Assembly (NCBI RefSeq): GCF_001412655.1
Contig: NZ_CP012996.1
Span: forward strand, 1,922,001 to 1,986,000
Direction: 5' to 3'
DNA: 64,000 nucleotides
Source of the DNA: Pedobacter sp. PACM 27299
Lineage (GTDB): Bacteria; Bacteroidota; Bacteroidia; Sphingobacteriales; Sphingobacteriaceae
Shown here: one piece after another, positions 34,614-45,064 of the stretch
How the letters are laid out: the number at the start of each line of letters is the position of its first letter
Numbering within the stretch: position 1 is the first letter of the stretch
The notes under the pieces: model-generated
What the model was told of the DNA's origin: nothing
Seen by the model: only the letters and a program-made list of their open reading frames with translations
Database searches by the model: none
Position numbers and translations under genes: made by a program

Positions 34614-35508
34614 ATGACCACTAACCTCAAATCTATGCCAGATTTGAAAATGGAAGAGAATGATGCGGCTTACCGAATTCAGCATGGATCGCTGACTTAT
34701 CTTTTGAATAAAACGACTGGAATACTCACTTCAGTAGAAAACAATGGAAAAAAAGTGCTTAAACAAGGACCTGTATTCTGTTATGTTGCTATGAATAGTG
34801 AGGATGGGGGTAAGCCTAATGTGGCCGGCGAAACTTATCAGAATAATATCTACCCGATAAAAAACTATCCGCTATACACTTTATTTGTTAAAGAGCTATT
34901 GATGAAAAGTACGGATAGCGGGCTGGTATTTACGATGAATACGACTTATACCAATGCCAATGGGAGGATTCGTTACCTCTTTAGAAAAGATGGAAAAGTG
35001 CAGCTGGACTATGAAATTCAAATGGACAAATCAATGAAGACAGGTCCTTATCAATATGGTATGCTATTTCAGCTACCCCCGCAGTTATGAAACTTTAAAA
35101 TGGAAACGAAAAGGAGATTTTACGGTTTACAACGATCAGGATGTCAGTAGAAATGAGGGCGTCGCTAGTTTAAATGCGAAGTGGTTTCCTGGACTAGAAG
35201 AGTTTGGTAAAGTACCTTCAGGCTCCTGGAAAGATGATGCAAATGAAATGGGGTCCAATGATTTTCGGTCTACAAAGGCTCATATTTTATACGCAGAATT
35301 ACTGGATAAAGCAGGTAATGGTTTACAGGTCAATTCCAATGCAAAACAATCGTCCAGAGCCTGGCTGCAGGATGGCAGCATTCAGTTTTTAGTGGCTGAT
35401 TATAGCAATGGCGGATCTGAACCTTTTTATGCTTCCCCTTTTGACCAGGGAAGAATAGATGGAACCAGTGCAAAGCTAAAAGGCAGTTTACAGTTTGAAT
35501 TAAAGTAG
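34614..35508 (+). pseudogene. LacZ-type beta-galactosidase C-terminal (small-chain) domain, frameshifted
   Basis: Two frames together encode the fifth (Bgal_small) domain of LacZ-type enzymes: 34614-35080 (AYRIQHGSLTYLLNKTTGIL, SGLVFTMNTTYT) and, in another frame, about 35080-35508 (PRSYETLKWKRKGDFTVYND, GSNDFRSTKAHILYAEL). The switch is at a run of five C (35076-35080); removing one C restores the reading QLPRSYETLK. The domain follows the large part by 11 bases and, in its own frame, is open further back into it (to a TAG at 34574-34576). One original gene with two homopolymer shifts is therefore likeliest. A genuine two-subunit LacL/LacM-like enzyme is the alternative for the first break only. 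Confidence 0.75.
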
Positions 35509-35685
35509 TCAATCATAAAATAGTCCATTAAAATAAAGGTTATATCCATTTAAGATTGCCGGGGCTTCGTTTAAGTTTGTGTCCGCTGAAGATCCAATTT
35601 TAAAGTCTGATTTGAATCGGATCTTCAGCCTATAAACCTGGCGCTCCCTGATAGGAATTGCCAGTAGACACGAAAATGAAAAGGA

Positions 35686-38600
35686 ATGAAAATTAGATTT
35701 TTAGCATGGTTAGGAATGCTGCTTTTATTTGCCAATAAGAACTTTGCACAAGAACAACTGTGTTTGGCAGGAACATGGAATTTTCAACTGGATGCAGCGA
35801 ATCTTGGTGAAAAAAACAAATGGTTTGATCAAGAGTTGAAAGAAACAATTGCGCTTCCCGGAACCACAGATGAGGCAAAAAAAGGGACGAAAACACAAGG
35901 TGCAGATTATGGAATTCTTTCCAGAGCCTATAAATATATTGGGCCAGCATGGTATAGCAGGACAATTACGATCCCGGCAAACTGGAAAAACAAAGAGATT
36001 TCCCTATTCCTGGAAAGGGTGATGTGGGAGTCTAAAGTTTGGATTGATGGTCGGTTAATGACTATACAGGATGGTTTAGGCGTTCCTCACCTGCATACTT
36101 TGGGTAAACTCAGCCCTGGAAAACACAGGTTAACCATTCGCATCAATAATGATCTAATTCATAATATCGGGGATAAAGGCCATGCTTATACGGAATACAC
36201 ACAAAGTATCTGGAATGGGGCAGTAGGTAAGATACAGTTACAGGCAACTGCAAGTACGGCAATTGAAGATTTGCAAGTGTACCCTAATGCGGAAAAACAA
36301 CAATTGAAACTGCTGATAACACTGAAAAATCCGGTTCGCATGAAAGTCAATTACCGCATTGTGGACTTACAGACAAATGAAACAATTTTCAATAAGACGG
36401 AGGGTTTGCTGGCAAAGAAATCGCAAAGTCAGGAATCAGAACGCAGGGAGGATAAGGATCAGGTTTTAAACCTGGATTTCCCGATTAAATTGTGGGATGA
36501 GTTTACACCGAACCGTTACCGGGTAGTGGTAAAGCTTGAAAATAATGAAGAGACCTCCGCAGATTTTGGTTTTAGAAGCATCGGACATAGCCAGTCAAAA
36601 GTACTGATCAACAACGCCCCTGTGTTTATGCGCGGTAACCTGGATTGTGTACATTTTCCATTAACCGGATATCCTTCCTGTGATGTCAAAGAATGGGAGC
36701 GGATCTTTAGAATTTACAAATCTTACGGGTTAAACCATGTACGTTTTCATTCCTGGTGTCCACCAGAAGCAGCTTTTGAAGCAGCAGACAAGTTAGGAAT
36801 CTACATTCAGGCTGAAGCCATCTGGATTGATTGGTGGATGACAGACCCGCCAAAGGACAGACCGGATATGCTGACCAAAGGATTGCCTCCGGGCTTAGGG
36901 CAAAATCCTTCCGCAGATCAATACACCCAGCAGGAGCTGGAGCGCATGCTCAAAGCTTATGGAAACCACCCTTCATTTACTATGATGTGCATCGGCAATG
37001 AACTTGGAAATTCCGACTTCAACGTGATGGCCAAATGGATTGAAAAATTAAAGCTGAAAGACAATAGAAGGTTATATGCCGTATCTACCGCAAGAAAAAT
37101 TATGCCGGTCGACGATTATTCTGCCACACATAATATTCCAAATGTAGGCAGTACCTACGGCTTGCAAGGTGGAAGAAGCGATTATGACCTGGAGAAAAAC
37201 TATTCGAAAAGTAACATCCCCATTTTTGCACATGAAGTAGGACAATTTCCTGTCTATCCTTTATGGTCGGAGATTGATAAATATACCGGTGTTTTAAAAG
37301 CTCGAAATCTGGAGGTCTGCAGGGCATCAGCCATTGCTAACGGACTGGAAAATAAAGATGCGGCCTTTCATCAGGCTAGTGGAACGCTTCAAAAGATTTT
37401 GTATAAGAGTTTAATTGAAAATTTTTACCGTACTCCTTCCAGCGGAGGATTCCAAATGCTGAGCATGCAGGATTATCAAGGACAGGGGGAAGCTTTAGTG
37501 GGATGGCTGGATGCTTTTTATGACGATAAAGGAACCACAGATACCACCTATTTCAAACAGTATAACAATGAAGTGGTGACTTTGGCAAGAATAAAGAAGT
37601 TTGTATGGGAAAATACAGAAACTTTTAGCGCAGGATTAGAAATTGCAAATTATGGAAGAGGAGACTTGAATACTGGTTTAGAATGGAAAATGGTTGCTGA
37701 AGATCAGCAGGTATTAGGCCAAGGAAAAATTCCTACTTTAGCAGTGAAAAGAGGGGAAGTAAAAAATTTCGGAAATATAGAATTAGGATTGGGGAAAATC
37801 AGGGCAGCTACAAAAGCAAAACTAATGATCAGTTTGCCTGGCACTAATTTCCGAAATGAATGGGACCTTTGGATTTACAATGATTCAGTAATTTACAACG
37901 ATTTATTAAATAGTACTTCAAATACAGTAGGAAGATCAGTTGGAAAATCGGCTGGAATACCAGCTGGAAATGAAAACAATGTTTCGAAAAGTACGAAGGC
38001 TTTAAAAAATTACAAGGTACTCGAAACCACTGTGCTGGATCAAAATGCACTAGAAGCACTACAAAAAGGTAAAACGGTATTGCTTTATGCGGCAAACTTA
38101 GGAACTGCTGAGGTATCCAGACCTTTGTTCTTCAGTCCTTTATTTTGGTCCAATGTTTTCTTCCCCGGACAGGAGAATACCACGCTTGGTGCTTTGATCA
38201 ACGATCAACATCCTGCATTAGCAGATTTTCCAACAGGATCATTTACGGATTGGCAATGGGAATCCATCAGTAAAGGAAGGTCTTTCAAAATGAAAGACTG
38301 GCCGTCAAACCTGGAACCGATAGTACAGCCAATCAGTGATTTCCATCTGAATGAAAAATTGGCGGCAATCTTTGAATGTAAAGTAGGAAAAGGGAAGCTG
38401 CTGGTTTGTGGCTATGATATCGATCCCTCGAAGCAGCAGGGAACCAAACAAAATCCAGTAGCCAAACAGTTAAGGTACAGTTTGCTCAAATACATGGGGA
38501 CGCCAGCATTTGATCCTCAGGTTGATGTGGATACCAGCCAATTAAAGAAAAGTTTTCCTTTCATTAAGGAGGCCGCATCGGGAGTGCCTGCGGAATTTTC

Positions 38601-38991
38601 AACAGCTTTACTTTATGTGAAAACTGGGGATAAGGCTCCGGTATTGAAACGAAGTACTAGTTATAAAATGACTGGCGAAGAAGGGATCTGGGAATGGGAT
38701 GGAAAATATGCCTGGTATGGAAAAAACATGGAAATCACGATTAACCCACCTCAAGGTGTAATTGGGGAACTGTACCTGCATTTTGAAGATTGGAATAATG
38801 AATCCAGGTCTGCGAAAATATGGATGGATGGCAGGGAATTTATGACCGGTACACTCGACAAAAAAGGAAAATGGATCAAGCTTTTTGTGATGCGGGAAGA
38901 TACCAATGACGGGAAATTGCAAGTCAAAATTGAGTCGATGGCTGGTAGTAACGCCATGGTTTCAGAAGTCGTATTTGTTGAACAGAAATAG
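35686..38991 (+). CDS. Large secreted GH2 family glycoside hydrolase
   Basis: 1101 residues with signal peptide (residues 1-21, ending NKNFAQ). The N-terminal sugar-binding domain (LAGTWNFQLDAANLGEKNKW, IALPGTTDEAKKG) is followed by an Ig-like domain and the TIM barrel (NNAPVFMRGNLDCVHFPLTG, YGLNHVRFHSWCPPEAAFEA). The likely acid/base is Glu439 in CIGNELGNSD and the nucleophile Glu517 in FAHEVGQFP. After residue 680 come all-beta domains. Members of this GH2 group act as beta-galactosidases or beta-glucuronidases on plant or host glycans; specificity cannot be read from sequence. It starts 177 bases after the LacZ-type gene and may share its control. Confidence 0.88.
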   Translation: MKIRFLAWLGMLLLFANKNFAQEQLCLAGTWNFQLDAANLGEKNKWFDQELKETIALPGTTDEAKKGTKTQGADYGILSRAYKYIGPAWYSRTITIPANWKNKEISLFLERVMWESKVWIDGRLMTIQDGLGVPHLHTLGKLSPGKHRLTIRINNDLIHNIGDKGHAYTEYTQSIWNGAVGKIQLQATASTAIEDLQVYPNAEKQQLKLLITLKNPVRMKVNYRIVDLQTNETIFNKTEGLLAKKSQSQESERREDKDQVLNLDFPIKLWDEFTPNRYRVVVKLENNEETSADFGFRSIGHSQSKVLINNAPVFMRGNLDCVHFPLTGYPSCDVKEWERIFRIYKSYGLNHVRFHSWCPPEAAFEAADKLGIYIQAEAIWIDWWMTDPPKDRPDMLTKGLPPGLGQNPSADQYTQQELERMLKAYGNHPSFTMMCIGNELGNSDFNVMAKWIEKLKLKDNRRLYAVSTARKIMPVDDYSATHNIPNVGSTYGLQGGRSDYDLEKNYSKSNIPIFAHEVGQFPVYPLWSEIDKYTGVLKARNLEVCRASAIANGLENKDAAFHQASGTLQKILYKSLIENFYRTPSSGGFQMLSMQDYQGQGEALVGWLDAFYDDKGTTDTTYFKQYNNEVVTLARIKKFVWENTETFSAGLEIANYGRGDLNTGLEWKMVAEDQQVLGQGKIPTLAVKRGEVKNFGNIELGLGKIRAATKAKLMISLPGTNFRNEWDLWIYNDSVIYNDLLNSTSNTVGRSVGKSAGIPAGNENNVSKSTKALKNYKVLETTVLDQNALEALQKGKTVLLYAANLGTAEVSRPLFFSPLFWSNVFFPGQENTTLGALINDQHPALADFPTGSFTDWQWESISKGRSFKMKDWPSNLEPIVQPISDFHLNEKLAAIFECKVGKGKLLVCGYDIDPSKQQGTKQNPVAKQLRYSLLKYMGTPAFDPQVDVDTSQLKKSFPFIKEAASGVPAEFSTALLYVKTGDKAPVLKRSTSYKMTGEEGIWEWDGKYAWYGKNMEITINPPQGVIGELYLHFEDWNNESRSAKIWMDGREFMTGTLDKKGKWIKLFVMREDTNDGKLQVKIESMAGSNAMVSEVVFVEQK

Positions 38992-39153
38992 AATCTGAGC
39001 AGAACACAAATAGAACTTGGACACAACAGGATAACCGGATCAGCAAAATAGAGATAATGGGAATAAAAACACCGAAACAAACAGATTGTGGTACAGTAGT
39101 TGCTCCTTTAGAATTATACAAATTAAGTTGTACTGTAACGAATATATAAGATT

Positions 39154-39996
39154 ATGAGATTACCTATTGTACCATCCTTGTTGATCGCTGTGGCTTTATT
39201 AGGCCAGGGTTGTGTGAGTAATAAAAAATTCGCGGACCTGCAGTCTAGTTATACGCAGTTACAAGAAAAAAACCAGGGTGTGAATCAGCAGCTTGCCAGT
39301 TCAAACACTCGAGTGAAAAGTTTGGAAGAACAAATTGCTGCACAGCAGGAAAATGTAAAAGCCCTGCAAATCGCATTGAATAAATGCTTGAATTCCAGCA
39401 GCCAGGGAAATACAAATATTTCTAAACTTGTAGATGAGATCAATGTCGCCAATAAATATATTCAGCATTTAGTAAACACTAAAAATACCAGTGATTCCCT
39501 GAACCTGGTATTGACCACCAATCTGACCCGTTCATTGAGCAGGGAAGAAATGAGTGATGTCGATATTAAAGTACTAAAAGGGGTAGTTTACATCTCGCTA
39601 TCGGATCAAATGTTATACAAATCAGGAAGCTATGAAATTTCTGATCAGGCAGGAGTAACCTTAAGTAAAATCGCTAAAATCATTAAAGATTACCAGAGTT
39701 ATGATGTATTAATTGAAGGAAATACGGACAATGTGCCTATTTCACAAGTCAATATTCGGAACAACTGGGATTTAAGTACGTTGAGAGCTTCTTCTGTCGT
39801 TCAATCTTTACAGAACAATTACGGTGTAATTCCTAAAAGATTAACCGCTGCAGGTAGAGGGGAATATAACCCGATTGCCAGCAACGATACCGAAGCAGGA
39901 AGAGCAAAAAACAGACGTACAGAAATTATCATCACCCCTAAACTGGATCAGTTTATGGAATTGATTGGAAAAGCCCCGGAACAAGCAAAAGAATAG
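39154..39996 (+). CDS. OmpA-family lipoprotein
   Basis: 280 residues. Lipoprotein signal peptide with the acylated Cys in LLGQGCVSNKK (near residue 20), a coiled coil (residues 30-75, QLASSNTRVKSLEEQIAAQQ), and a C-terminal OmpA-like peptidoglycan-binding domain (VLIEGNTDNVPISQ, LRASSVVQSL, RLTAAGRGEYNPIASND, KNRRTEIIITP). It should anchor the outer membrane to peptidoglycan. Independent of the polysaccharide genes; followed by a strong terminator. Confidence 0.9.
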   Translation: MRLPIVPSLLIAVALLGQGCVSNKKFADLQSSYTQLQEKNQGVNQQLASSNTRVKSLEEQIAAQQENVKALQIALNKCLNSSSQGNTNISKLVDEINVANKYIQHLVNTKNTSDSLNLVLTTNLTRSLSREEMSDVDIKVLKGVVYISLSDQMLYKSGSYEISDQAGVTLSKIAKIIKDYQSYDVLIEGNTDNVPISQVNIRNNWDLSTLRASSVVQSLQNNYGVIPKRLTAAGRGEYNPIASNDTEAGRAKNRRTEIIITPKLDQFMELIGKAPEQAKE

Positions 39997-40019
39997 TTTA
40001 TTAAAACAACACGTTAAAC

Positions 40020-40055
40020 AAAACGCCCTGCTCATATTCATGTTCAGGGCGTTTT
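40020..40055. terminator. Terminator between convergent OmpA and VOC genes
   Basis: AAAACGCCCTG pairs perfectly with CAGGGCGTTTT around a 14-base loop. Symmetrical A and T tails serve both the + strand OmpA gene and the - strand VOC gene. Confidence 0.8.
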
Positions 40056-40072
40056 GTTATGATTACAATAGC

Positions 40073-40915
40073 TTAAGCATTTTCCAGATCAGCGATAATC
40101 AGCTTTTTCATGCCCATTACGGCTTGCATTACCCGCTGGCCACGCTCCGGATCACTGATCAGTTTACCGATTATTTTAGGCACGATCTGCCAGCTGATGC
40201 CGTATTTATCGGTCAGCCAGCCACACATCACCTCAGATCCTCCATGAGCAGTGAGCTGATTCCAGTAATGGTCGATTTCATCTTGTGTTTCACATTCAAC
40301 CACCAAAGAGATCGCATCATTAAAACCGAAACCATGTTCAGCGGAACTGTCCATCGCCATGGCTACATAACCATTCAGTTTAAACTGTGCATGTTTCACA
40401 AAATCGGTACGGTCGCCTTCTCCTTCTGTGTATTTCAACACCCCTTCAATGTCAGAATTTGGGAATATAGAAGTGTAAAAACGCAATGCAGTTTCTGCCT
40501 GACCGGCCTTATCGCCAGTAAACATTAAAGTCGGACAGAATTTTTGAGAGGAATCCTGTTTTGTTCCAGTATACAATTGCCAGGAAATGCCATATTTATC
40601 TTGTATCCAGCCATATTTTGGACTCCATGGATAGCTGTCTAAGGCCATCATGACCTTTCCGCCATCTTGTAAATTATTCCAGCATTTTTCGGTTTCTTCT
40701 GCGTTTTCACACATCACCATAAATGAAATGGAAGGATTTGGATTAGAGGAGGGCCCTTCATTGAGCAACAAAAACTTTTGTCCGCTCATTTGTATTTCTA
40801 TTACATAAGGATTGGAGATGCCGGTTTTACTCCCTCCAAACGTCTGGGTATAAAATTCGGCGGCCTCGCTGATCTTTCCCCTGATGGTTAAACAAGGATA
40901 AAAGAAGTTTTTCAT
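40073..40915 (-). CDS. Two-domain VOC (PhnB / 3-demethylubiquinone-methyltransferase-like) protein
   Basis: 280 residues with two tandem vicinal-oxygen-chelate units: residues 1-125 (FFYPCLTIRGKISEAAEFYT, ISFMVMCENAEETEKCWNNL, YGWIQDKYGISWQLY) and 126-280 (PTLMFTGDKAGQAETALRFY, EIDHYWNQLTAHGG, CGWLTDKYGISWQIVP). The second unit is closely similar in pattern to the broken VOC gene at 28642-29151. Biochemical role of this group is largely unknown despite its name. Cytosolic, single gene. Confidence 0.88.
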   Translation of the reverse strand: MKNFFYPCLTIRGKISEAAEFYTQTFGGSKTGISNPYVIEIQMSGQKFLLLNEGPSSNPNPSISFMVMCENAEETEKCWNNLQDGGKVMMALDSYPWSPKYGWIQDKYGISWQLYTGTKQDSSQKFCPTLMFTGDKAGQAETALRFYTSIFPNSDIEGVLKYTEGEGDRTDFVKHAQFKLNGYVAMAMDSSAEHGFGFNDAISLVVECETQDEIDHYWNQLTAHGGSEVMCGWLTDKYGISWQIVPKIIGKLISDPERGQRVMQAVMGMKKLIIADLENA

Positions 40916-41124
40916 ATCGATTGATTTTTAGGGTTTTATAAAAACTAATTTATGGTTTTATAAGCTCTAAGTTACTGAATCTTCTAGCAGCAAGGGTAGG
41001 GGGTAAAAGACATTTAAGGGGGGAGCTTGCGACAAGTACAGAATAGAAAGTTGATGAGCAGGTGGTTACCCTGGGCCGGGTATATTTCCTTCCGATCCCA
41101 GGGGTTACTATCTGACTTTACAGT

Positions 41125-42417
41125 TTAAGTAGTCGCTGGATTGATGGCCAACTGGTATTTTTCTTCATCAAATTCTTTCTCACTTTTAGCGATTACTACT
41201 ACGGCAATGCCATTGCCGATCAGGTTGGTGATCGATCTGGCTTCCGACATAAACCGATCTACACCCAGTAAGATGGCCACGTTTTCTATGGGCATGATGT
41301 TTAAGGAAACCAGTGTAGAGCTGAGTACGATGAAACCACTTCCGGTGACGCCGGCAGCACCTTTGGAAGTCACCATTAAAATTCCCATTGCTGCGATCTG
41401 CTCTGCGATGCCCAGCTCTATTTTGAAAGCCTGGGTCAGGAAGATCAATGCAATGGAAAGGTAGATAGAAGTACCATCCAGGTTAAAAGAATAGCCGGTA
41501 GGAATCACCAATCCGACGACAGATTTGGAACAGCCAAAACGCTCCATCTTTTGGATCATACTTGGCAATACCGACTCGGAAGAGGAGGTACCCAATACCA
41601 CCAGGATCTCCTGACGGATGTATTTCAGGTATTGCCACAGACTAAATTTATAGAGGTAACAGATGAAATTGAGCACCACAAAAATAAACAGGATGCAGGT
41701 GATGTAAACCACCAGCATCACTTTTCCCATCGGGATCAATGTAGAAAGACCATAGTTGCCAATGGTGAAGGCCATTCCTCCAAAAGCCCCGATGGGTGCC
41801 AGTTTCATCACAAATTTCATCATGTTGAAAATGATCTGGGAGAGGTTTTCAAAAGCGATAATCGTATGTCTTCCGGCCTGGCCCATTTTGCTCAGGGCAA
41901 AGCCGAATAGTATGGCAAAAAACAGGATTTGCAGGATATCGCCTTTGGCAAAGGATTCAAAAATATTAGGGGTAATGATGTGGCTGAGGAAATCCATCCA
42001 ACTCACATCGGCTGGGGCAACGGCTGCCGCTGCATTGGCAGCAGCAGGACTACCGGGAGCGATCACTGCGGTAGCGGTACTTGGATGCTTAACTACAGGA
42101 TTTAGTCCATCGCCAGGTCTCATTAAGTTGGCAGTCACCAGGCCGATAAAAATGGCCACTGTGGTAATCAATTCGAAGTAAAGCAATGCTTTTCCTCCAA
42201 CGCGACCCACTTTTTTCATGTCGCCCATTTTAGCAATGCCGAGTACAATGGTGAAGAAAATAATAGGGGCGATCAGCATGCTGATCATATTGATGAATGT
42301 CTTGCTGATGAGTTTGGCTGTATTCGCAAATGTGGGGAAGAACATCCCTACCAGGATGCCAAAAATGATTGCAATAATCACCTGAAAGGTCAGGTGTCTG
42401 GAGATGTTCTTCATCAT
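41125..42417 (-). CDS. dctA: Dicarboxylate:cation symporter (DctA/GltP family)
   Basis: 430 residues with the full sodium/dicarboxylate symporter fold. ISMLIAPIIFFTIVLGIAKM belongs to the early helices, VLGTSSSESVLPSMIQKMER is the serine-rich re-entrant hairpin, and VIPTGYSFNLDGTSIYLSIA carries the substrate and cation-binding residues. MVTSKGAAGVTGSGFIVLSS is the second hairpin. The pattern is close to DctA of proteobacteria, which imports succinate, fumarate and malate. There is an Ala-rich insertion near residues 115-135. It lies downstream of the polysaccharide operon but behind a terminator-like hairpin, so it may be a separate unit. Confidence 0.9.
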   Translation of the reverse strand: MMKNISRHLTFQVIIAIIFGILVGMFFPTFANTAKLISKTFINMISMLIAPIIFFTIVLGIAKMGDMKKVGRVGGKALLYFELITTVAIFIGLVTANLMRPGDGLNPVVKHPSTATAVIAPGSPAAANAAAAVAPADVSWMDFLSHIITPNIFESFAKGDILQILFFAILFGFALSKMGQAGRHTIIAFENLSQIIFNMMKFVMKLAPIGAFGGMAFTIGNYGLSTLIPMGKVMLVVYITCILFIFVVLNFICYLYKFSLWQYLKYIRQEILVVLGTSSSESVLPSMIQKMERFGCSKSVVGLVIPTGYSFNLDGTSIYLSIALIFLTQAFKIELGIAEQIAAMGILMVTSKGAAGVTGSGFIVLSSTLVSLNIMPIENVAILLGVDRFMSEARSITNLIGNGIAVVVIAKSEKEFDEEKYQLAINPATT

Positions 42418-42447
42418 GTTGTAGCTGGTTTTTATATTTGGTTAAAA

Positions 42448-42485
42448 AAAGGCGCCGAATCCTCTAATATAGGATACCGGCACCT
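42448..42485 (-). terminator. Terminator after the PIG-L gene
   Basis: An imperfect hairpin, AAGGTGCCGG on the - strand pairing with CGGCGCCTT, extended by ATCCT/AGGAT, and followed on the - strand by a T-run (the AAAAAAA near 42443 on +). It is 20 bases beyond the PIG-L stop and ends the long - strand operon. Confidence 0.65.
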
Positions 42486-42504
42486 TAAATGGAGGTAGAA
42501 TATT

Positions 42505-44997
42505 TTATTGTCCCAAAGAAATCAGGTTGGTGAACAGGCGATAAGCACCCGGTACACCTGCAGGAAGCTGCCTGAACCAGGAAATTCCGGTATAAACAAA
42601 GTTTCCTTTTCCATATTTCGCGACTAAAATACTGCTGTTTTTAGGACTTTCTCCCGGATCATTAATAGAGATCAGTGCTTCATATTCCTTTGCCCATTCG
42701 CTAGGGAAGTATAAACCACGTTCCTGAACCCAGCCATCAAAATCAGCATTGGTAATTTTATTAGGCTTTTGGAAAGCGGCATGCTCAGGGAGTAATACGC
42801 GTACTTCGGCTCCTTCCACAGTGACCCTATCGGTGGATAATTTCATCGGGTAGGGGCCAGGATTGGCTTTTAATCCAGCATTGGTATTGTATTGAATCAA
42901 TACATTTCCTCCGTTTTTCACGTAATCCATCAGGCGGTCATGGTAAAAGTTAATGCGGTCTAAGGTATTGTAAGCTCTGATTCCTACAATTACGGCATCA
43001 AATTTCTCCAGGTTTTCTGAGTTGATGTCTGCATCTTTCAATAAAGTCACATCGTAACCGATCTGCTGCAGGGATCGAGGTACTTCATCACCTGCTCCAG
43101 GCAGGTAGCCAATGCGTTTCCCTTTCACATTCAGGTCTAACTTTACTGCTTTTGCCAAGGCTACCGGGAACAGTACCTGCTCAGGAATGTGCTGGTAATT
43201 GATCACACTGATTCCTTTATTATAGGTTTTGTTGTCCAGATTAACGATGGCCTGGATTTCTGCAATATTGGAATTCGCTGGTGGGGTGACCATAAACTTT
43301 GCAGTCTGTTCTGCTTTTTCTTTCTCGATATCGAAAGGAACGGATGCCGGGCTCACCTTCCATCCTTCAGGAAGTTTCAATGATACTTCACCTTTGATGT
43401 TTGCTTTACCAGCTTTGAGAAACACGTTTACTTGTTTGGCTTCAGGGCCATTGAACATGTATACGTTTTCGGCAATATTGGCGAATACCGGCGGACTCAC
43501 CGACAGGGGCTGGTATAATTCGCCGTATACCAGGTCGTTGTGTTTATAAACTACAGGAACAGTAAATTTAAAGGGTTGTCCGCCGATAGTAAGGTTGACC
43601 GCTACTTCTGCCGCAGGAGTATTTTCCGGTAAGCCAACATCTGATTGTTTTAAGATGTCAAACATACCCAGCGTATCTGCTTTCTGCAGCCAGTAAGGCT
43701 GAGAAAAAGCCAGATCTGCCGGAACGATGAGTTGTTTTTTATACTTCTGACCTGCGGAATTGGCCAGTCCGTTATTGATAGTGGAATCATTTTTCTGGTA
43801 AGGGAAATGGATGGAAGTGATCTTTACGGCAATTGGAGATCTGTTGATCACTTCTGTTTGTACTTCTAGTTTTCCTCCAGGTACCACTGCAAAATTACCG
43901 GCAGTGGCTTCAATGTATAGTCCGGTGGCGCTGCGGATCACTTCTTGAAGCTCTTCTAATTTCTGGGTTTTCCAGAAAGAATCCGGTAATTTCTGTAGTT
44001 CCGCTCTCGCAGTTAATAGGAGAGGGACTACTGCAGATGGATTTGCGGCGTTATAAGTGGCAATGGCTTTGGTAATGGCTTCCTGAACTTTTGCACTGTT
44101 TGGTACCCTGGTCCAGGTCGTGTTGATGTCTTCGAAAAGGTCTGCTTTTGCAGCTGGCCCCATGGTGTGCTGGAAATAATCGAAGTTGCTGCCGCGGGTG
44201 CCTGTGGAACCAAATCCCTGGCTTTTGTGCATGCTGCGGCTTTCCGCAGAGATCTCGCCATAAGATTTCCCGAGTAAAGGGTTGAATACCCCAACATCTA
44301 CTTTAACGAGAGAAGACGCAATCTTGTCGAATGCAGCAGGATCTTTGAAGGCCCAGGAGCTGATGTTCCATACCAGGCGTTTGGCTTGCCATGGCTGTAC
44401 ATATTTCAGCTGCTCAGGAAAGCGTTTCGGATCGGCAGCTGCCACAAAAGCATCTTCTGCTAAAATAGAAGAGGCGCTGTGCTGACCATGACCTGCGCGG
44501 GAATCTTTAGGAAATCTGGTGATGATCACATCTGGTTTGAAATTACGGATCACCCATACCACATCGGCAAGGAGTTTTTCACGGTCCCAGATGCTGAATA
44601 CTTCTTCCGGGTTTTTCGAGAAGCCGAAGTCGTTGGCCCTGGTGAAAAACTGGTGGCCGCCATCTGTTCTTCTGGCTTGCAGTAATTCCTGAGTACGGAT
44701 TACGCCCAGGCGTTCCCGGATTTCGGGGCCGATCAGGTTCTGTCCGCCATCCCCGCGGGTTAGGGACAGGTAGCCGGTATGGTACAATTTCTGGTTGGCC
44801 AGGTAGGCGATCAGGGTGGTGTTTTCATCATCCGGATGTGCGGCAAGGTATAACACATTACCTAATTTGTTGAGCTTTTTTAAGTCCTGCAGGATTTTTC
44901 CAGAGGCAGGTTTTGGTGGCTGCTGCTGTGCATTGGCGTTCATGCCAAGGCATACCGATAGCAAAGAAAGGATAAATACGGAGTTCATCTTTTTCAT
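42505..44997 (-). CDS. Secreted PIG-L (LmbE-like) family deacetylase, large form
   Basis: 830 residues with signal peptide (ending MNANAQ). The catalytic domain is residues about 40-300: LYLAAHPDDENTTLIAYLAN with the metal-binding His-Pro-Asp-Asp motif, LTRGDGGQN, LGVIRTQELLQARR and GHGQHSASS with the second His. The long remainder holds beta-sandwich domains (VVPGGKLEVQTEVINRSP) and a GATase/ThuA-like region (RIGYLPGAGDEVPRSLQQIG, YDAVIVGIRAYNT-type sequence). PIG-L enzymes remove N-acetyl groups from GlcNAc-containing glycans. It is the last gene of the susCD operon (67 bases after susD), implying an acetamido sugar or acetylated substrate. Confidence 0.87.
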   Translation of the reverse strand: MKKMNSVFILSLLSVCLGMNANAQQQPPKPASGKILQDLKKLNKLGNVLYLAAHPDDENTTLIAYLANQKLYHTGYLSLTRGDGGQNLIGPEIRERLGVIRTQELLQARRTDGGHQFFTRANDFGFSKNPEEVFSIWDREKLLADVVWVIRNFKPDVIITRFPKDSRAGHGQHSASSILAEDAFVAAADPKRFPEQLKYVQPWQAKRLVWNISSWAFKDPAAFDKIASSLVKVDVGVFNPLLGKSYGEISAESRSMHKSQGFGSTGTRGSNFDYFQHTMGPAAKADLFEDINTTWTRVPNSAKVQEAITKAIATYNAANPSAVVPLLLTARAELQKLPDSFWKTQKLEELQEVIRSATGLYIEATAGNFAVVPGGKLEVQTEVINRSPIAVKITSIHFPYQKNDSTINNGLANSAGQKYKKQLIVPADLAFSQPYWLQKADTLGMFDILKQSDVGLPENTPAAEVAVNLTIGGQPFKFTVPVVYKHNDLVYGELYQPLSVSPPVFANIAENVYMFNGPEAKQVNVFLKAGKANIKGEVSLKLPEGWKVSPASVPFDIEKEKAEQTAKFMVTPPANSNIAEIQAIVNLDNKTYNKGISVINYQHIPEQVLFPVALAKAVKLDLNVKGKRIGYLPGAGDEVPRSLQQIGYDVTLLKDADINSENLEKFDAVIVGIRAYNTLDRINFYHDRLMDYVKNGGNVLIQYNTNAGLKANPGPYPMKLSTDRVTVEGAEVRVLLPEHAAFQKPNKITNADFDGWVQERGLYFPSEWAKEYEALISINDPGESPKNSSILVAKYGKGNFVYTGISWFRQLPAGVPGAYRLFTNLISLGQ

Positions 44998-45064
44998 ACG
45001 TTGTATTTTTTAACAGGTCGCCATTGTAAAGCGGGCGACCTGTGGTTTGCTGGTTATAAACTCT

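Noticed and set aside
41125..42417. dctA as the last gene of the polysaccharide operon
   Set aside because: A hairpin with a T-run on the - strand at 42448-42485 lies between it and the PIG-L gene, and its substrate class is unrelated.
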